Below, in pieces: positions 30,676-39,350 of a stretch of 64,000 nt of DNA (the first letter of the stretch is position 1; each line of letters starts with the position of its first letter). The position numbers and the translations under genes were made by a program. The notes beneath the pieces are model-generated. The model saw only the letters and a program-made list of their open reading frames with translations, was not told the origin of the DNA and did not search any database. Origin of the DNA: Subsaximicrobium wynnwilliamsii (GTDB lineage Bacteria > Bacteroidota > Bacteroidia > Flavobacteriales > Flavobacteriaceae); contig NZ_VORM01000010.1 in the NCBI RefSeq assembly GCF_007997225.1, positions 1 through 64,000 on the forward strand. The letters are read 5' to 3'.

Positions 30676-30861
30676 ATGAATAACGATCAATTTGAAGGAA
30701 AATGGAAGCAAATCAAAGGTGATTTCAAAAAGAAATACGGAAAAATCACTGATGATGAATACAAAGAAGCTGAAGGAGACATGGACAAACTTGCAGGAAA
30801 AATGCAAGAGAAATACGGCAAGTCCAAAGAAGATGTAAAAAAAGAAATCGATAACTGGTAG
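30676..30861 (+). CDS. CsbD family stress protein
   Basis: This 61-residue, highly charged protein carries the CsbD pattern: MNNDQFEGKWKQIKGDFKKK followed by KLAGKMQEKYG. The family is induced by general stress in many bacteria and has no known activity. A terminator follows 20 bp after the stop, so it is a one-gene transcript. The upstream TAATTTG at about 30637 could be a variant -7 box. Confidence 0.9.
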   Translation: MNNDQFEGKWKQIKGDFKKKYGKITDDEYKEAEGDMDKLAGKMQEKYGKSKEDVKKEIDNW

Positions 30862-30880
30862 AATCTGGTAACCGATTTAA

Positions 30881-30919
30881 GAAGCGTTTTTATAGAAATA
30901 TAAAAACGCTTCTTTTTTT
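30881..30919 (+). terminator. Terminator of csbD
   Basis: A perfect 14-bp stem (GAAGCGTTTTTATA, GAAA loop, complement) ends in seven T residues. Confidence 0.94.
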
Positions 30920-30934
30920 AACCTATATTCCAAC

Positions 30935-31759
30935 ATGAAAATAAACCAATATCTCCTCATTTTGCTCATGCTTCCCTTCTTTAACTGCGCGTCCCGTAAA
31001 TTCAAAGATGTGCCGTACACCAAGGGAATAAGCAAAACCGACTCCTTAAAATTAAATGTATTTGAACCTAGGCAGCCTTCCGCAGAAAAATTACCGGTCA
31101 TAATCTTCGTGCACGGTGGCAATTGGAATACTGGTGATAAAGACACTTACGGGCTTATAGGCCGAAATTTCGCCAAACGTGATGTTGTTACTGTCATTCC
31201 AAGCTATACGTTGAGTCCCAAAGCGAACTTTGATACCATGGCCAAACAAATTGCAGAAGCTTTACAGTGGACTGAAGCACACATTGCCGATTATGGAGGT
31301 GATCCCAATCAAATTTACTTGATGGGGCATTCCGCAGGCGGGCATTTGATTGCCTTGATTAGCACCAACCCAAAATATTTGGAAACGACTAAGGCCATCA
31401 AAGGCGTTATTTTAGACGATGCTGCGGGTCTCGATATGTATAGTCATTTACAGCAGCAACCGCCAAAGAGCGAAAATAATTATAAAACCACTTGGACTGA
31501 AGATCCCGAACAATGGAAAGCTGCTTCGCCCATTTATTTTCTGTCTGAAGCCGCGCCTCCATTTTTTATTTATGTGGGCACCAAGACCTACCAGAGTATC
31601 AAGATCCAGAATGCCGCATTTTTAGAACGCTTAAACAAATTTCAACCCAAGGTGTCGCCCATCTACTTAAAAAAGAAACATGTGCCGATGGTGACGCAAT
31701 TCTTTTGGCCTTGGAGTGATCGCTACGAGGAGATTTTGGGTTTTATTGGTCTCAAATAG
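30935..31759 (+). CDS. Alpha/beta hydrolase lipoprotein (esterase-like)
   Basis: The 274-residue protein has a lipoprotein signal (LPFFNC, Cys18) and an alpha/beta hydrolase domain of the BD-FAE/HSL type. It shows the oxyanion motif HGGNW (60-64), nucleophile Ser133 in MGHSAGGH, and an acid and base in the C-terminal third (FIYVGTKTY, KKHVPMVTQF). It is probably an envelope-anchored carboxylesterase; the substrate is unknown. The start lies 15 bp after the csbD terminator tract, so any promoter must overlap it or the gene depends on read-through. Confidence 0.85.
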   Translation: MKINQYLLILLMLPFFNCASRKFKDVPYTKGISKTDSLKLNVFEPRQPSAEKLPVIIFVHGGNWNTGDKDTYGLIGRNFAKRDVVTVIPSYTLSPKANFDTMAKQIAEALQWTEAHIADYGGDPNQIYLMGHSAGGHLIALISTNPKYLETTKAIKGVILDDAAGLDMYSHLQQQPPKSENNYKTTWTEDPEQWKAASPIYFLSEAAPPFFIYVGTKTYQSIKIQNAAFLERLNKFQPKVSPIYLKKKHVPMVTQFFWPWSDRYEEILGFIGLK

Positions 31760-31826
31760 AGTTAAAACTATGCACTTTAGTGCACTTCGCATTAGCTTCT
31801 AAAAATGTTTTGCCACGAATTTCACA

Positions 31827-31851
31827 AACCTGCCTGTCCAGTAGGCAGGTT
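31827..31851. repeat. Inverted repeat in the 31760-32065 spacer
   Basis: AACCTGCCT (31827-31835) pairs with AGGCAGGTT (31843-31851). It lies 68 bp after the esterase stop and could end that transcript, though the T tract is short. The remainder of the 306-bp spacer holds only the terminator at 32007-32042 and a small GGACTT/AAGTCC hairpin near 31945; no gene was seen. Confidence 0.6.
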
Positions 31852-32006
31852 TTCACAAAACCGTTTGTTATCCAAAAACGCACACAATGAGATACTATTC
31901 ATTTCACGAATTAAACCGACTTTCAGTCTGTTTAAAAAAACCTATGGACTTGAAGTCCACAGTGGTTTAGTCAGGAAAATGAATTCTAATTGTTTTCTAA
32001 AAAACA

Positions 32007-32042
32007 AACAAAAAAAGCGCCGACACATGTCTGGCGCTTTTT
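32007..32042 (-). terminator. Terminator of the sigma/anti-sigma operon
   Basis: AAAAAGCGCC and GGCGCTTTTT pair with an inner GACA/TGTC extension. T tracts flank it on both strands. It lies 24 bp after the anti-sigma stop codon. Confidence 0.88.
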
Positions 32043-32065
32043 CAATGAAGTAGGGTAAATCTTTA

Positions 32066-32869
32066 TTAGGTGGTAGAAACTATCCCAAGTGTGTAAAGTT
32101 GCTCCAATGTAGGTATTTCGCTACCGCCTGCAGGTTCTAAGGTGATACCAAAGGCCTGACTTTCATTGGTATTTTTGATGTTGAATATCTTGGTGTCATC
32201 ACTGTTAAAGTCGTCGATAGTGCCCAAACTAGTTGGTGTCAATGGGTTGAGTGTTAAGGACCATACTTGATAAACTTTGCCTTCTGGAGCTTCGGGCAAA
32301 CCTTGTGCATCTAAATAAATGAGGTTTTCCTTTTTGTTCCAATATACTTTGGCATAGGTGCTGGCAAAATCGCCCTGCCCACCAAGGGGTATCGCAATAA
32401 CGTCTTTGCCACGAATGGCTTTCAGAATGTTTTCTGTGGCAGCCAATTCTTTACGGGTATCTTCCATTTGAACTTCCAGATAGGAGTTCTCCACTTCTGC
32501 ATCAGAGATTTGCTTCTCCAATGCATTATTTTGATTGATGGACCAGAAAAGACCCACCCCTAATAGCACAGCAGCAGCAACAGATGCATAGGTTAGCCAA
32601 TTGTGTTTTGGCCTTGTAATGGACACCACTTTGGTTTCCTCTTCATTTAGTCCCAAATGTTTTTTGATATGCTCAAAAATATAGGCACTTGGTTTTGGAG
32701 ATACCGCTGCGGTCAATTTGATCACTGCTGCTTCAATCTCCAATACTTCTTGCAGCACTTCTGGATGCTTGCGCATTTGGTCGTAAACTTCGCGATTTTC
32801 TTGATCACTCAATTGTCCGGCAACGTAAAGTTCCAAAATTCCAGATTCTATGTAAGTTTTTAAATCCAT
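32066..32869 (-). CDS. Anti-sigma factor (RskA-like)
   Basis: This 267-residue protein has an N-terminal cytoplasmic part resembling anti-sigma domains (YIESGILELYVAGQLSDQENREVYDQM), one membrane helix (about 93-110), a short coiled coil (about 115-145) and a C-terminal RskA-type periplasmic domain (about 155-265, VYWNKKENLIYLDAQGLPEAPEGKVYQVW). It would hold the adjacent ECF sigma factor at the membrane. It begins 1 bp after the sigma gene's stop, as expected for the pair. Confidence 0.9.
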   Translation of the reverse strand: MDLKTYIESGILELYVAGQLSDQENREVYDQMRKHPEVLQEVLEIEAAVIKLTAAVSPKPSAYIFEHIKKHLGLNEEETKVVSITRPKHNWLTYASVAAAVLLGVGLFWSINQNNALEKQISDAEVENSYLEVQMEDTRKELAATENILKAIRGKDVIAIPLGGQGDFASTYAKVYWNKKENLIYLDAQGLPEAPEGKVYQVWSLTLNPLTPTSLGTIDDFNSDDTKIFNIKNTNESQAFGITLEPAGGSEIPTLEQLYTLGIVSTT

Positions 32870-32870
32870 T

Positions 32871-33401
32871 CTATTCCACTAGCATTTTTCTGAGTTCATT
32901 GATGCAATTTCGGTTTCTGGTTTTTATGGTGCCCAACGGGATGTCTAATTCTTCTGAGGTTTCTTTTTGCGTGTAGCCCTTAAAATAGAGAAACTCGATT
33001 ATTTTTTTACATTTTTCTTGAAGAATATCCACGTATTTTTTGATTCCAATGGCATCGGTTTGATCATTCAAACTTTCACTGGTCTCTAAAATATCTACGA
33101 AAAAATCGGAGTTGAGGTTTTTCTTGGCATTCTTGAAGTCCTTGGATCTTACTTTATCTATGGCTGCATTTCGGGCGATATTGAGTATCCAGGTAAAGAA
33201 ACGGCCTTTGGAGGCATCGTAACTGTTGGATTTTTGCCAGGCCTTGACGAAAATATCCTGCATCACTTCTTCGGCTATGTCATTATCCCTTACAATATTG
33301 TAGATCACGCCATGCATACTTTCAGAATACATGTTGTAGAGTTCTTCAAAAGCCTTTTCGTCTTTATTCTGAAAATTTAATACTAAAGTGTCTAATTGCA
33401 T
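32871..33401 (-). CDS. ECF-type RNA polymerase sigma factor
   Basis: This 176-residue sigma-70 family protein has region 2 (about 20-90, FEELYNMYSESMHGVIYNIV and DIFVKAWQKSNSYD) and region 4 (about 120-175, KIIEFLYFKGYTQKETSEELD and LGTIKTRNRNCINELRKML). With the adjacent anti-sigma it forms a SigK/RskA-like pair that responds to an envelope or redox signal. The target promoters are not known; the nearby sodC is a candidate only by position. Confidence 0.92.
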   Translation of the reverse strand: MQLDTLVLNFQNKDEKAFEELYNMYSESMHGVIYNIVRDNDIAEEVMQDIFVKAWQKSNSYDASKGRFFTWILNIARNAAIDKVRSKDFKNAKKNLNSDFFVDILETSESLNDQTDAIGIKKYVDILQEKCKKIIEFLYFKGYTQKETSEELDIPLGTIKTRNRNCINELRKMLVE

Positions 33402-33495
33402 TTAAAGCGTTGGTATTAAAGTAAAATTCCAGACAATATACAATATAATGTGTATTGTCTGGAACTTTTATATTTAAAATATTGAGTTCAAAAGC

Positions 33496-34098
33496 TTATT
33501 GAATGATTCCGCCACAACTCACTCTTCCTCCCGCATCACCTGATGGTTGCGATACAAAATCATCTTGGCCTTCATGAACGATTATTGATTTGCTCAAGAC
33601 GTCCTTATTTTTATCATCACAACCAAGGCACCATTCGTTTGTGGTTTTGATCACTTTGGCATTGCCATCGGCATCAGCGATAAAATTACCAATGTCGCCT
33701 TTGTGATAGCCCGCTGCATCGCCCCACTTACCGTGTGGTTGGGCCGTTGGATTCCAATGGCCTCCAGCAGATGATCCATCTTCCGCAGAACAATCTGCAT
33801 TTTCATGGATGTGGATGGCGTGAGAACCTTCTGACAGCCCTTGAAGTGTCGCTGTCATGGTAACATGACCCTCATCTTCAGTAAATACCACTTCGCCAGT
33901 AACCTTACTGTTACTTTTTGGCACTAGGGCGAACCGAATGTCCTTCATTGCGTTTGCGTCATCATCCATCATACCGTCTTCCATATCGGTTTCAGTGGTG
34001 GTGGATGCGTCATCCATCTCGTTTTTCTCTTTGTCTGTTTTACATGCGAAGACCAGCGTTAGTGTTAATGCTGCTGCATATAATTTTAAATGCTTCAT
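33496..34098 (-). CDS. sodC: Cu,Zn superoxide dismutase lipoprotein
   Basis: SodC dismutates superoxide in the periplasm. The 200-residue protein has a lipobox (LVFAC, Cys19), an acidic linker (about 25-50), and the SodC domain. Metal-ligand histidines are seen in HAIHIHENADCS and GGHWNPTAQPHGKWGDAAGYHKGD, with the C-terminal GGRVSCGGII that closes the disulphide. An extra CLGC pair at about residues 158-161 sits in a loop where the family is variable and might bind metal. Confidence 0.92.
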   Translation of the reverse strand: MKHLKLYAAALTLTLVFACKTDKEKNEMDDASTTTETDMEDGMMDDDANAMKDIRFALVPKSNSKVTGEVVFTEDEGHVTMTATLQGLSEGSHAIHIHENADCSAEDGSSAGGHWNPTAQPHGKWGDAAGYHKGDIGNFIADADGNAKVIKTTNEWCLGCDDKNKDVLSKSIIVHEGQDDFVSQPSGDAGGRVSCGGIIQ

Positions 34099-34216
34099 TT
34101 TAATTGGTTTTAAAAAGTTAGATTTCCGTAATTTACTTATATCAATTGGTTTATTTTCCTGCTATCCCAAATTTATTTAATATTTTGGGAGAAGTCTTGC
34201 GCATTTCAAAGTAATC

Positions 34217-34260
34217 ATGACTTATTTCATATTTTTTAACGCTGAAATTTTATAAATTGC
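34217..34260 (+). promoter_or_regulatory. Weak FNR/CRP-like site with degenerate -7 box
   Basis: ATGACTTATTTCAT (34217-34230) differs by one half-site base from the palindrome seen at four other promoters. TAAATTGC follows after exactly 22 bp, as in those. The ATG of the universal stress gene is 142 bp further on. Alone it would not be convincing; the identical spacing is why it is listed. Confidence 0.35.
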
Positions 34261-34401
34261 TTGCATGAATTGTAATTCGAATTTAAATAGTGCCTTAGTT
34301 ACCTAAAAATCAGGTCGGTTTCTACGGAATATGAATTAATCCGTTTTATGAGACTTCTAATTTCGAAAGCACAAACCTTAAATAACCAAAAAACCATATC
34401 C

Positions 34402-35235
34402 ATGAACAAAATAATCGTACCGATTGATTTTTCAGAACATTCCGAATACGCCCTGCAAAGCGCAGCATTATTGGCAAAACGTTACGACGCAGAGTTATTG
34501 GCGCTGCACATGCTCGATCTGGAAAGTGATCGACTAACAGATTCCAGCGACGAGCAAAATGAAAAAATGATTTTCTTTCTGGGTTTAGCAAAAAAAAGAT
34601 TTCACAGCTTTTTGGATAAAGACTATCTAGAGGGGATAAGCGTTACGCCAATTGTCAAGCATTTTAGGGTGTTTAGTGAGATAAGTAATGTCGCAGAAGA
34701 ACATAAAGCCGATTTAATTGTCATGGGATCCCATGGCGCAAGTGGTTTGTCTGAAGTGTTTGTAGGGTCCAATACCGAAAAAGTAGTTAGAAACTCCAAA
34801 ACGCCAGTGTTGGTCATCAAACAAAAACCCAGCACACTTAATTTTGAAACGGTGGTTTTTGCATCAGATTTTAACGACGAAGCTGTTTCGGCCTATCAAA
34901 AGGTACTCCAACTCTTTCAAGGCTTCGGCTCTAAAGTGCATTTGCTCAATGTGAATGTTCCCGGTCAAGGCTTTAGAAGCTCTGCTGAATTAGAGAAACG
35001 ATTGGCAAATTTTCTTCAAAAGGCCGATGGCAATTTGGATAAAATCAATGACATTCATTATGTATCGGATTATTCCGTTGAAAAAGGGATTCACAATTTC
35101 TCCAATCTTGTGGGCGCCGATTTGATTGCTATCCCAACCCACGGTAGAAAGGGTTTGGCACATCTATTCAGTGGCAGCATATCTGAGGATATTGCGAACC
35201 ACTCATCCCTACCGGTAATTACATTTAAAATATAA
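34402..35235 (+). CDS. Universal stress protein, tandem UspA domains
   Basis: From MNKIIVPIDFSEHSEYALQ (34402) the protein is 277 residues with two Usp domains (about 1-146 and 150-277). The first keeps the nucleotide-binding pattern MGSHGASGLSEVFVGSNTEKV. The second ends PTHGRKGLAHLFSGSISEDI. The earlier ATG at 34348 would add 18 residues not seen in the family. Such proteins are often induced under low oxygen or starvation; here it precedes the nos operon but has its own terminator. A second tandem Usp gene lies at 58081. Confidence 0.9.
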   Translation: MNKIIVPIDFSEHSEYALQSAALLAKRYDAELLALHMLDLESDRLTDSSDEQNEKMIFFLGLAKKRFHSFLDKDYLEGISVTPIVKHFRVFSEISNVAEEHKADLIVMGSHGASGLSEVFVGSNTEKVVRNSKTPVLVIKQKPSTLNFETVVFASDFNDEAVSAYQKVLQLFQGFGSKVHLLNVNVPGQGFRSSAELEKRLANFLQKADGNLDKINDIHYVSDYSVEKGIHNFSNLVGADLIAIPTHGRKGLAHLFSGSISEDIANHSSLPVITFKI

Positions 35236-35272
35236 AATACACCACCAAATAGTTAATTACTAGACATTCAAG

Positions 35273-35307
35273 GAAGTCAAACTTAAAAGTTTGGCTTCTT
35301 TTTTTTT
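35273..35307 (+). terminator. Terminator of the universal stress gene
   Basis: GAAGTCAAACT pairs with AGTTTGGCTTC (one G-T pair), followed by a run of ten T residues. It separates the gene from the nos operon promoter. Confidence 0.9.
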
Positions 35308-35340
35308 GTAAATTATAAATAGGACTTAATTGTCTTAAAT

Positions 35341-35384
35341 ATGATAAATGTCATAGATTATACTTGGTTCAATCTTTAAATTTG
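35341..35384 (+). promoter_or_regulatory. FNR/CRP-like promoter of the nos operon
   Basis: The palindrome ATGATAAATGTCAT (35341-35354) lies 22 bp before a perfect -7 box TAAATTTG (35377-35384). With a start site near 35390 the palindrome is centred at about -42, the position of a class II activator. The nirK, Usp (58905) and flavin-protein promoters have the same geometry. The regulator gene is not in this window. Confidence 0.75.
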
Positions 35385-35418
35385 TGTTAATTAATTTATA
35401 ATGCTAAAACAAACTATT

Positions 35419-35946
35419 ATGAAAACACTATTGAAATTATTTACAGTTTTAAGTATCACAGTCTTATTGAGCTGCGGAGGCAAAGAAGACAAGAAGAAAG
35501 ACTCAAGCTCTGAAAGTAACAGTCCTAAAACCGAAAAAGCGACACAAACGCCAGCTGCAAAAACCGAGACAGCAGCAAAGACTCAAGAGGTAAAACCTTC
35601 CAAAAGGGTGGATCTTACCACCAAAGGCGTTGGTCCAATCAAATCAGTGACTTTAGCTTCAACCATTGACCAAGACATGGCGGCAAAAGGCGCAGAGGTT
35701 TTTAAGAACATGTGTACTGCCTGCCATAGAACAGATAAAAAGTTCATAGGTCCCGCTCCAACAGGAATATTAGAGCGCAGAACTCCAGAGTGGGTTATGA
35801 ACATGATTTTAAATCCTGAAGGGATGGTTAAGGAAGATCCTTTAGCAAGAGAATTGCTCATTGAGTTTAACGGATCGCCAATGGCCAATCAAAATTTGAC
35901 AGAAGCCGAAGCCAGATCAGTCTTGGAATATTTTAGAACCTTATAA
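35419..35946 (+). CDS. Cytochrome c lipoprotein of the nos cluster
   Basis: Read from MKTLLKLFTVLS (35419; an ATG at 35401 is also possible), this 175-residue protein has a lipobox (VLLSC, Cys19), a low-complexity Lys/Ser/Thr linker (about 23-65) and one class I cytochrome c domain with CTACH near residue 101 and a candidate axial Met in GSPMANQNL. It is the first gene after the FNR-like promoter and probably donates electrons to NosZ in the periplasm. The assignment to NosZ is by position. Confidence 0.88.
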   Translation: MKTLLKLFTVLSITVLLSCGGKEDKKKDSSSESNSPKTEKATQTPAAKTETAAKTQEVKPSKRVDLTTKGVGPIKSVTLASTIDQDMAAKGAEVFKNMCTACHRTDKKFIGPAPTGILERRTPEWVMNMILNPEGMVKEDPLARELLIEFNGSPMANQNLTEAEARSVLEYFRTL

Positions 35947-35974
35947 ACAACACTGCCAATCAAAACCACAACTA

Positions 35975-36550
35975 ATGAAAACAATCAAAAAATTCTGCTT
36001 CGTCTTAGCCTTTGCTGCCTTGTTAAGCGCCTGTAAAGAAGAAGACAAGGGAACTACCACAGCAACTCCTGTTGCCGAAACAGAAAACACATCCAGCGAA
36101 CGTACTGGTCAGGCCTTTATTAAAGATGACGTAGGCAAGCCCACGGTTTTGAGTATCGCAATGAACTCAAAAGACCATACCACTTTAGTTGCAGCGGTAC
36201 AAGCAGCGCAATTGGAGAATGTACTAGTAAACGCTGGGCCATTAATGGTGTTTGCGCCAACCAATGCAGCTTTTGAGGCCTTACCAGATGGTACAGTCGA
36301 GAATTTATTGAAACCAGAAAATAAAGAAGCGCTGGCCAATATCTTAAAGTACCATGTAACTCCTGGGAATTATTCTAAAGAATTTTTAATGAAATTCAAA
36401 AAACTGGGACAAGCCAACAACGGGTATGTGAAAGTAGAAGTTGTGGATGGCGAGCCAATGGTAGGTGGTGCCAAGATACTTGCTAGTGTACCTGCAGGTA
36501 ATGGAATTGTGCACGTCATTGATAAAGTATTGTTGCCTCCAACTGAATAA
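35975..36550 (+). CDS. Fasciclin-domain lipoprotein
   Basis: The 191-residue protein has a lipobox (LLSAC, Cys20) and a single fasciclin (FAS1) domain (about 55-190), visible in GPLMVFAPTNAAFEALPDGTV and NILKYHVTPGNYS, ending in NGIVHVIDKVLLPP. FAS1 domains mediate adhesion or protein contacts. One between a cytochrome c and nosZ is unusual, and it may help dock the electron donor, but nothing in the sequence proves this. Confidence 0.88.
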   Translation: MKTIKKFCFVLAFAALLSACKEEDKGTTTATPVAETENTSSERTGQAFIKDDVGKPTVLSIAMNSKDHTTLVAAVQAAQLENVLVNAGPLMVFAPTNAAFEALPDGTVENLLKPENKEALANILKYHVTPGNYSKEFLMKFKKLGQANNGYVKVEVVDGEPMVGGAKILASVPAGNGIVHVIDKVLLPPTE

Positions 36551-36580
36551 TAATTGACACGAACATAAATTTTATAAACA

Positions 36581-38542
36581 ATGAAAAATATACTAAAAAC
36601 AAGTGTTGCTCTTGTATCTATCTTGATAGGTTTTACAAGTTGTAACAACTCAGGTAAATCTAACGGTGGCTCAGGTGCATTGGCAAGTAATGTTGCAGAA
36701 AAAGTGTACGTCCCACCAGGGGAGTATGATTCGCATTACGCATTTATGTCGGGCGGTTATAGTGGTAACCTTACCGTTTACGGACTTCCTTCCGGAAGAA
36801 TGTTCAAAGAGATTCCGGTATTCTCTCAATTCCCAACAAACGGTTATGGGTATACAGAAGAAACGACACCGATGTTAGAAACTTCTTATGGCTTTGTGCC
36901 TTGGGACGACTCACACCATCCAGACATTTCTCAAACTGATGGAGTGCTAGATGGGCGTTGGATTTTTATCAACGGAAACAACACGCCGCGTATTGCACGC
37001 ATCAGCTTGACAAATTTTGAAACGGAAGAGATTATTGAAGTGCCAAATAGTGCTGGAAACCACAGTTCCTCATACATTACAGAAAACACCGAGTATGTTG
37101 TAGCTGGAACACGTTTTTCTGTACCAGTGCCGCAAAGGGATATGCCTATCAAAGACTATAAGGGTAACTTCAAAGGCGCATTAACCTTTATTTCTGTAGA
37201 TCCAGAAGAAGGACATATGGATATAAAATTCCAAATACTAATGCCCGGCTTTAATTATGACTTGTCGCACCCTGGACGTGGTAAATCTCACGGTTGGTTC
37301 TTCTTTACAACATATAACACAGAGGAAGCAAACAGTTTGTTAGAGGTAAACGCCTCCCAAAATGATAAGGATTTTATTGCAGCGATCAACTGGAAAAAAA
37401 TTGAAGAATACGTCAATAATGGCGGTGGTACGATGATGCCGGCTAATTATGCGCACAACTTATATGACGAAGATACGCATATGGCTACATCTACCATGAA
37501 AAAAGAAGTACGTGTGGTAAATCCTTCTGAAGTTCCTGGAGCTATTTATTTACTGCCAACGCCTAAATCACCTCATGGTGTTGATGTAGATCCATCTGGA
37601 GAATATATTGTGGGTAATGGTAAGTTATCGGCCAACTTAACAGTACACTCCTTCACTAAAATGATAGATGCTATTGAGAACAAAGAATTTGATGGTGATG
37701 CATATGGCATTCCAATCATAAAATTTGAAGACGTCTTGGCAGGTTCTGTAGAGCAAGCAGGATTAGGCCCATTACATACAGAGTTTGATGGGAAAGGAAA
37801 TGGCTATACCACCTTCTTTATCTCTTCTGAAGTTGTAAAATGGAAATTAGGCACTTGGGAAGTGTTAGATAGAAAACCAACTTACTATTCTGTAGGTCAT
37901 TTAACAATTCCTGGTGGAAACTCACGTGAACCTTTTGGTAAGTACATGTTTGCCATGAATAAAATAACAAAAGATCGTTATTTGCCAGTAGGACCAGAAA
38001 TGGAGCACTCTGCCCAACTCTATGACATATCAGGAGATAAAATGGAATTGCTTTTAGATTTCCCAACCCACGGTGAGCCGCATTATGCAGCTGCCATACC
38101 AGCGGAAATCATCATGAATAACGTCAAAAAAATCTACAGATTAGACGAGAACGAGCATCCTAGAAAAGCAACCAACGAATCAGAAACAAAAGTGGTTCGT
38201 GAAGGAAAGAATGTACATATTTACATGACCACAATACGTAGTCACTTCTCACCAGATAATATTGAAGGTGTCAAAGTAGGTGATAAAGTGTTTTTTCACG
38301 TAACAAACTTGGAGCAGGATTTTGATGTCCCTCACGGTTTTGCGGTAATTGGCGCTAATACGGCTGAATTGTTAGTCATGCCAGGTCAAACCAGAACCTT
38401 GACTTGGGAGCCGAAACAAGTAGGTGTATGGCCGTTTTATTGTACAGATTTCTGTTCTGCATTACACCAAGAAATGCAAGGATATGTGCGTGTGTCTCCA
38501 GCAGACTCCAACCTAGATCTTTCATGGTCTTTGGGTGAATAG
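36581..38542 (+). CDS. nosZ: Nitrous-oxide reductase, clade II (Sec-dependent)
   Basis: NosZ reduces N2O to N2 in the periplasm. The 653-residue protein begins with a Sec signal carrying a lipobox (GFTSC, Cys21) rather than a twin-arginine signal, typical of clade II. CuZ-site histidines are seen in DSHYAF, WDDSHHPDIS, KSHGWFFF, YAHNLYDEDTH, SPHGVD and GEPHYA. The CuA domain has His585 (DVPHGF), Cys621 and Cys625 (FYCTDFCSALHQEM), His629 and Met632. It lies in the middle of the nos cluster and is followed by a terminator. Confidence 0.97.
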   Translation: MKNILKTSVALVSILIGFTSCNNSGKSNGGSGALASNVAEKVYVPPGEYDSHYAFMSGGYSGNLTVYGLPSGRMFKEIPVFSQFPTNGYGYTEETTPMLETSYGFVPWDDSHHPDISQTDGVLDGRWIFINGNNTPRIARISLTNFETEEIIEVPNSAGNHSSSYITENTEYVVAGTRFSVPVPQRDMPIKDYKGNFKGALTFISVDPEEGHMDIKFQILMPGFNYDLSHPGRGKSHGWFFFTTYNTEEANSLLEVNASQNDKDFIAAINWKKIEEYVNNGGGTMMPANYAHNLYDEDTHMATSTMKKEVRVVNPSEVPGAIYLLPTPKSPHGVDVDPSGEYIVGNGKLSANLTVHSFTKMIDAIENKEFDGDAYGIPIIKFEDVLAGSVEQAGLGPLHTEFDGKGNGYTTFFISSEVVKWKLGTWEVLDRKPTYYSVGHLTIPGGNSREPFGKYMFAMNKITKDRYLPVGPEMEHSAQLYDISGDKMELLLDFPTHGEPHYAAAIPAEIIMNNVKKIYRLDENEHPRKATNESETKVVREGKNVHIYMTTIRSHFSPDNIEGVKVGDKVFFHVTNLEQDFDVPHGFAVIGANTAELLVMPGQTRTLTWEPKQVGVWPFYCTDFCSALHQEMQGYVRVSPADSNLDLSWSLGE

Positions 38543-38597
38543 TTTCAAACACATTTAAGATTAGGGAAGTTTTGTTTTAGTGTTTATTTTCCTAAAT

Positions 38598-38636
38598 AAG
38601 GCGGGGGTTGTCTTTTCGCTCCCGCCTTTCTTTTTT
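38598..38636 (+). terminator. Terminator after nosZ
   Basis: AAGGCGGG (38598-38605) pairs with CCCGCCTT (38621-38628), followed by TTCTTTTTT. It may partly uncouple nosZ from the accessory genes, giving more NosZ than assembly proteins. Confidence 0.82.
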
Positions 38637-38701
38637 ATAATCACTAAACACTTTGTAAATATTACCGTCATTCAATACATCATCTCTAAATAGTTAATAC
38701 G

Positions 38702-39322
38702 ATGAAAACAGCTGGCATTATAATGATAATCGGTTCATTGCTTTTACTGGGACTCTTCAAGTTTCCGCTATGGAACATCATGCTTGGAGCGCCTCAATAT
38801 CCAGATCCTCTAGGAATGGATATTTATATTACTGGCATTCAAGGTGTAGATGAATTTGACCTCCAAAATATTGATGGTTTAAACCACTATATCGGTATGA
38901 AAACCATACCAAAACCAGAAGAAATGTGGGAGTTTTCAGTGTTTCCTAAAGTGATTCTGGGCATGGCCATTCTAGGTGTTATTATTGGAATTTTAGGGTT
39001 TTTTAAAAAACTAAACTATAAGTTCTTTTTAGGTTGGTTTTTATTAATGACTGTTTTAGGGGTATTGGGAATGTATGACTTCAATAATTGGTTGACCGAT
39101 TACGGAAGTAACCTCGACCCCAATGCCATTATCAAAGTAACTAATCCAGATGGTTCACCAATGTCTTACAAGCCGCCTTTAATCGGCTATCAAAAACTCC
39201 TCAATTTTGATGTGGACTCTTGGCCTCATATAGGAGGTTACCTTCTGTTTGTTGGGATGATCTTGACCCTTATTGCGTTTTGGTTAGGCAGAAGAGCGAG
39301 CTTAAAGAAGACCACACAGTAA
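38702..39322 (+). CDS. Membrane protein of the nos cluster, NosB-like
   Basis: This 206-residue protein has about four membrane helices (about 4-22, 78-100, 107-125, 175-196) with an extracytoplasmic loop after helix 1 and another at 126-170. Its place between nosZ and nosL matches that of NosB, a membrane protein of clade II nos clusters thought to act in assembly or electron transfer. I see no cofactor motif. The name rests mainly on position. Confidence 0.65.
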   Translation: MKTAGIIMIIGSLLLLGLFKFPLWNIMLGAPQYPDPLGMDIYITGIQGVDEFDLQNIDGLNHYIGMKTIPKPEEMWEFSVFPKVILGMAILGVIIGILGFFKKLNYKFFLGWFLLMTVLGVLGMYDFNNWLTDYGSNLDPNAIIKVTNPDGSPMSYKPPLIGYQKLLNFDVDSWPHIGGYLLFVGMILTLIAFWLGRRASLKKTTQ

Positions 39323-39350
39323 ACGCTGTACTTACAAAAACACTAAAATC

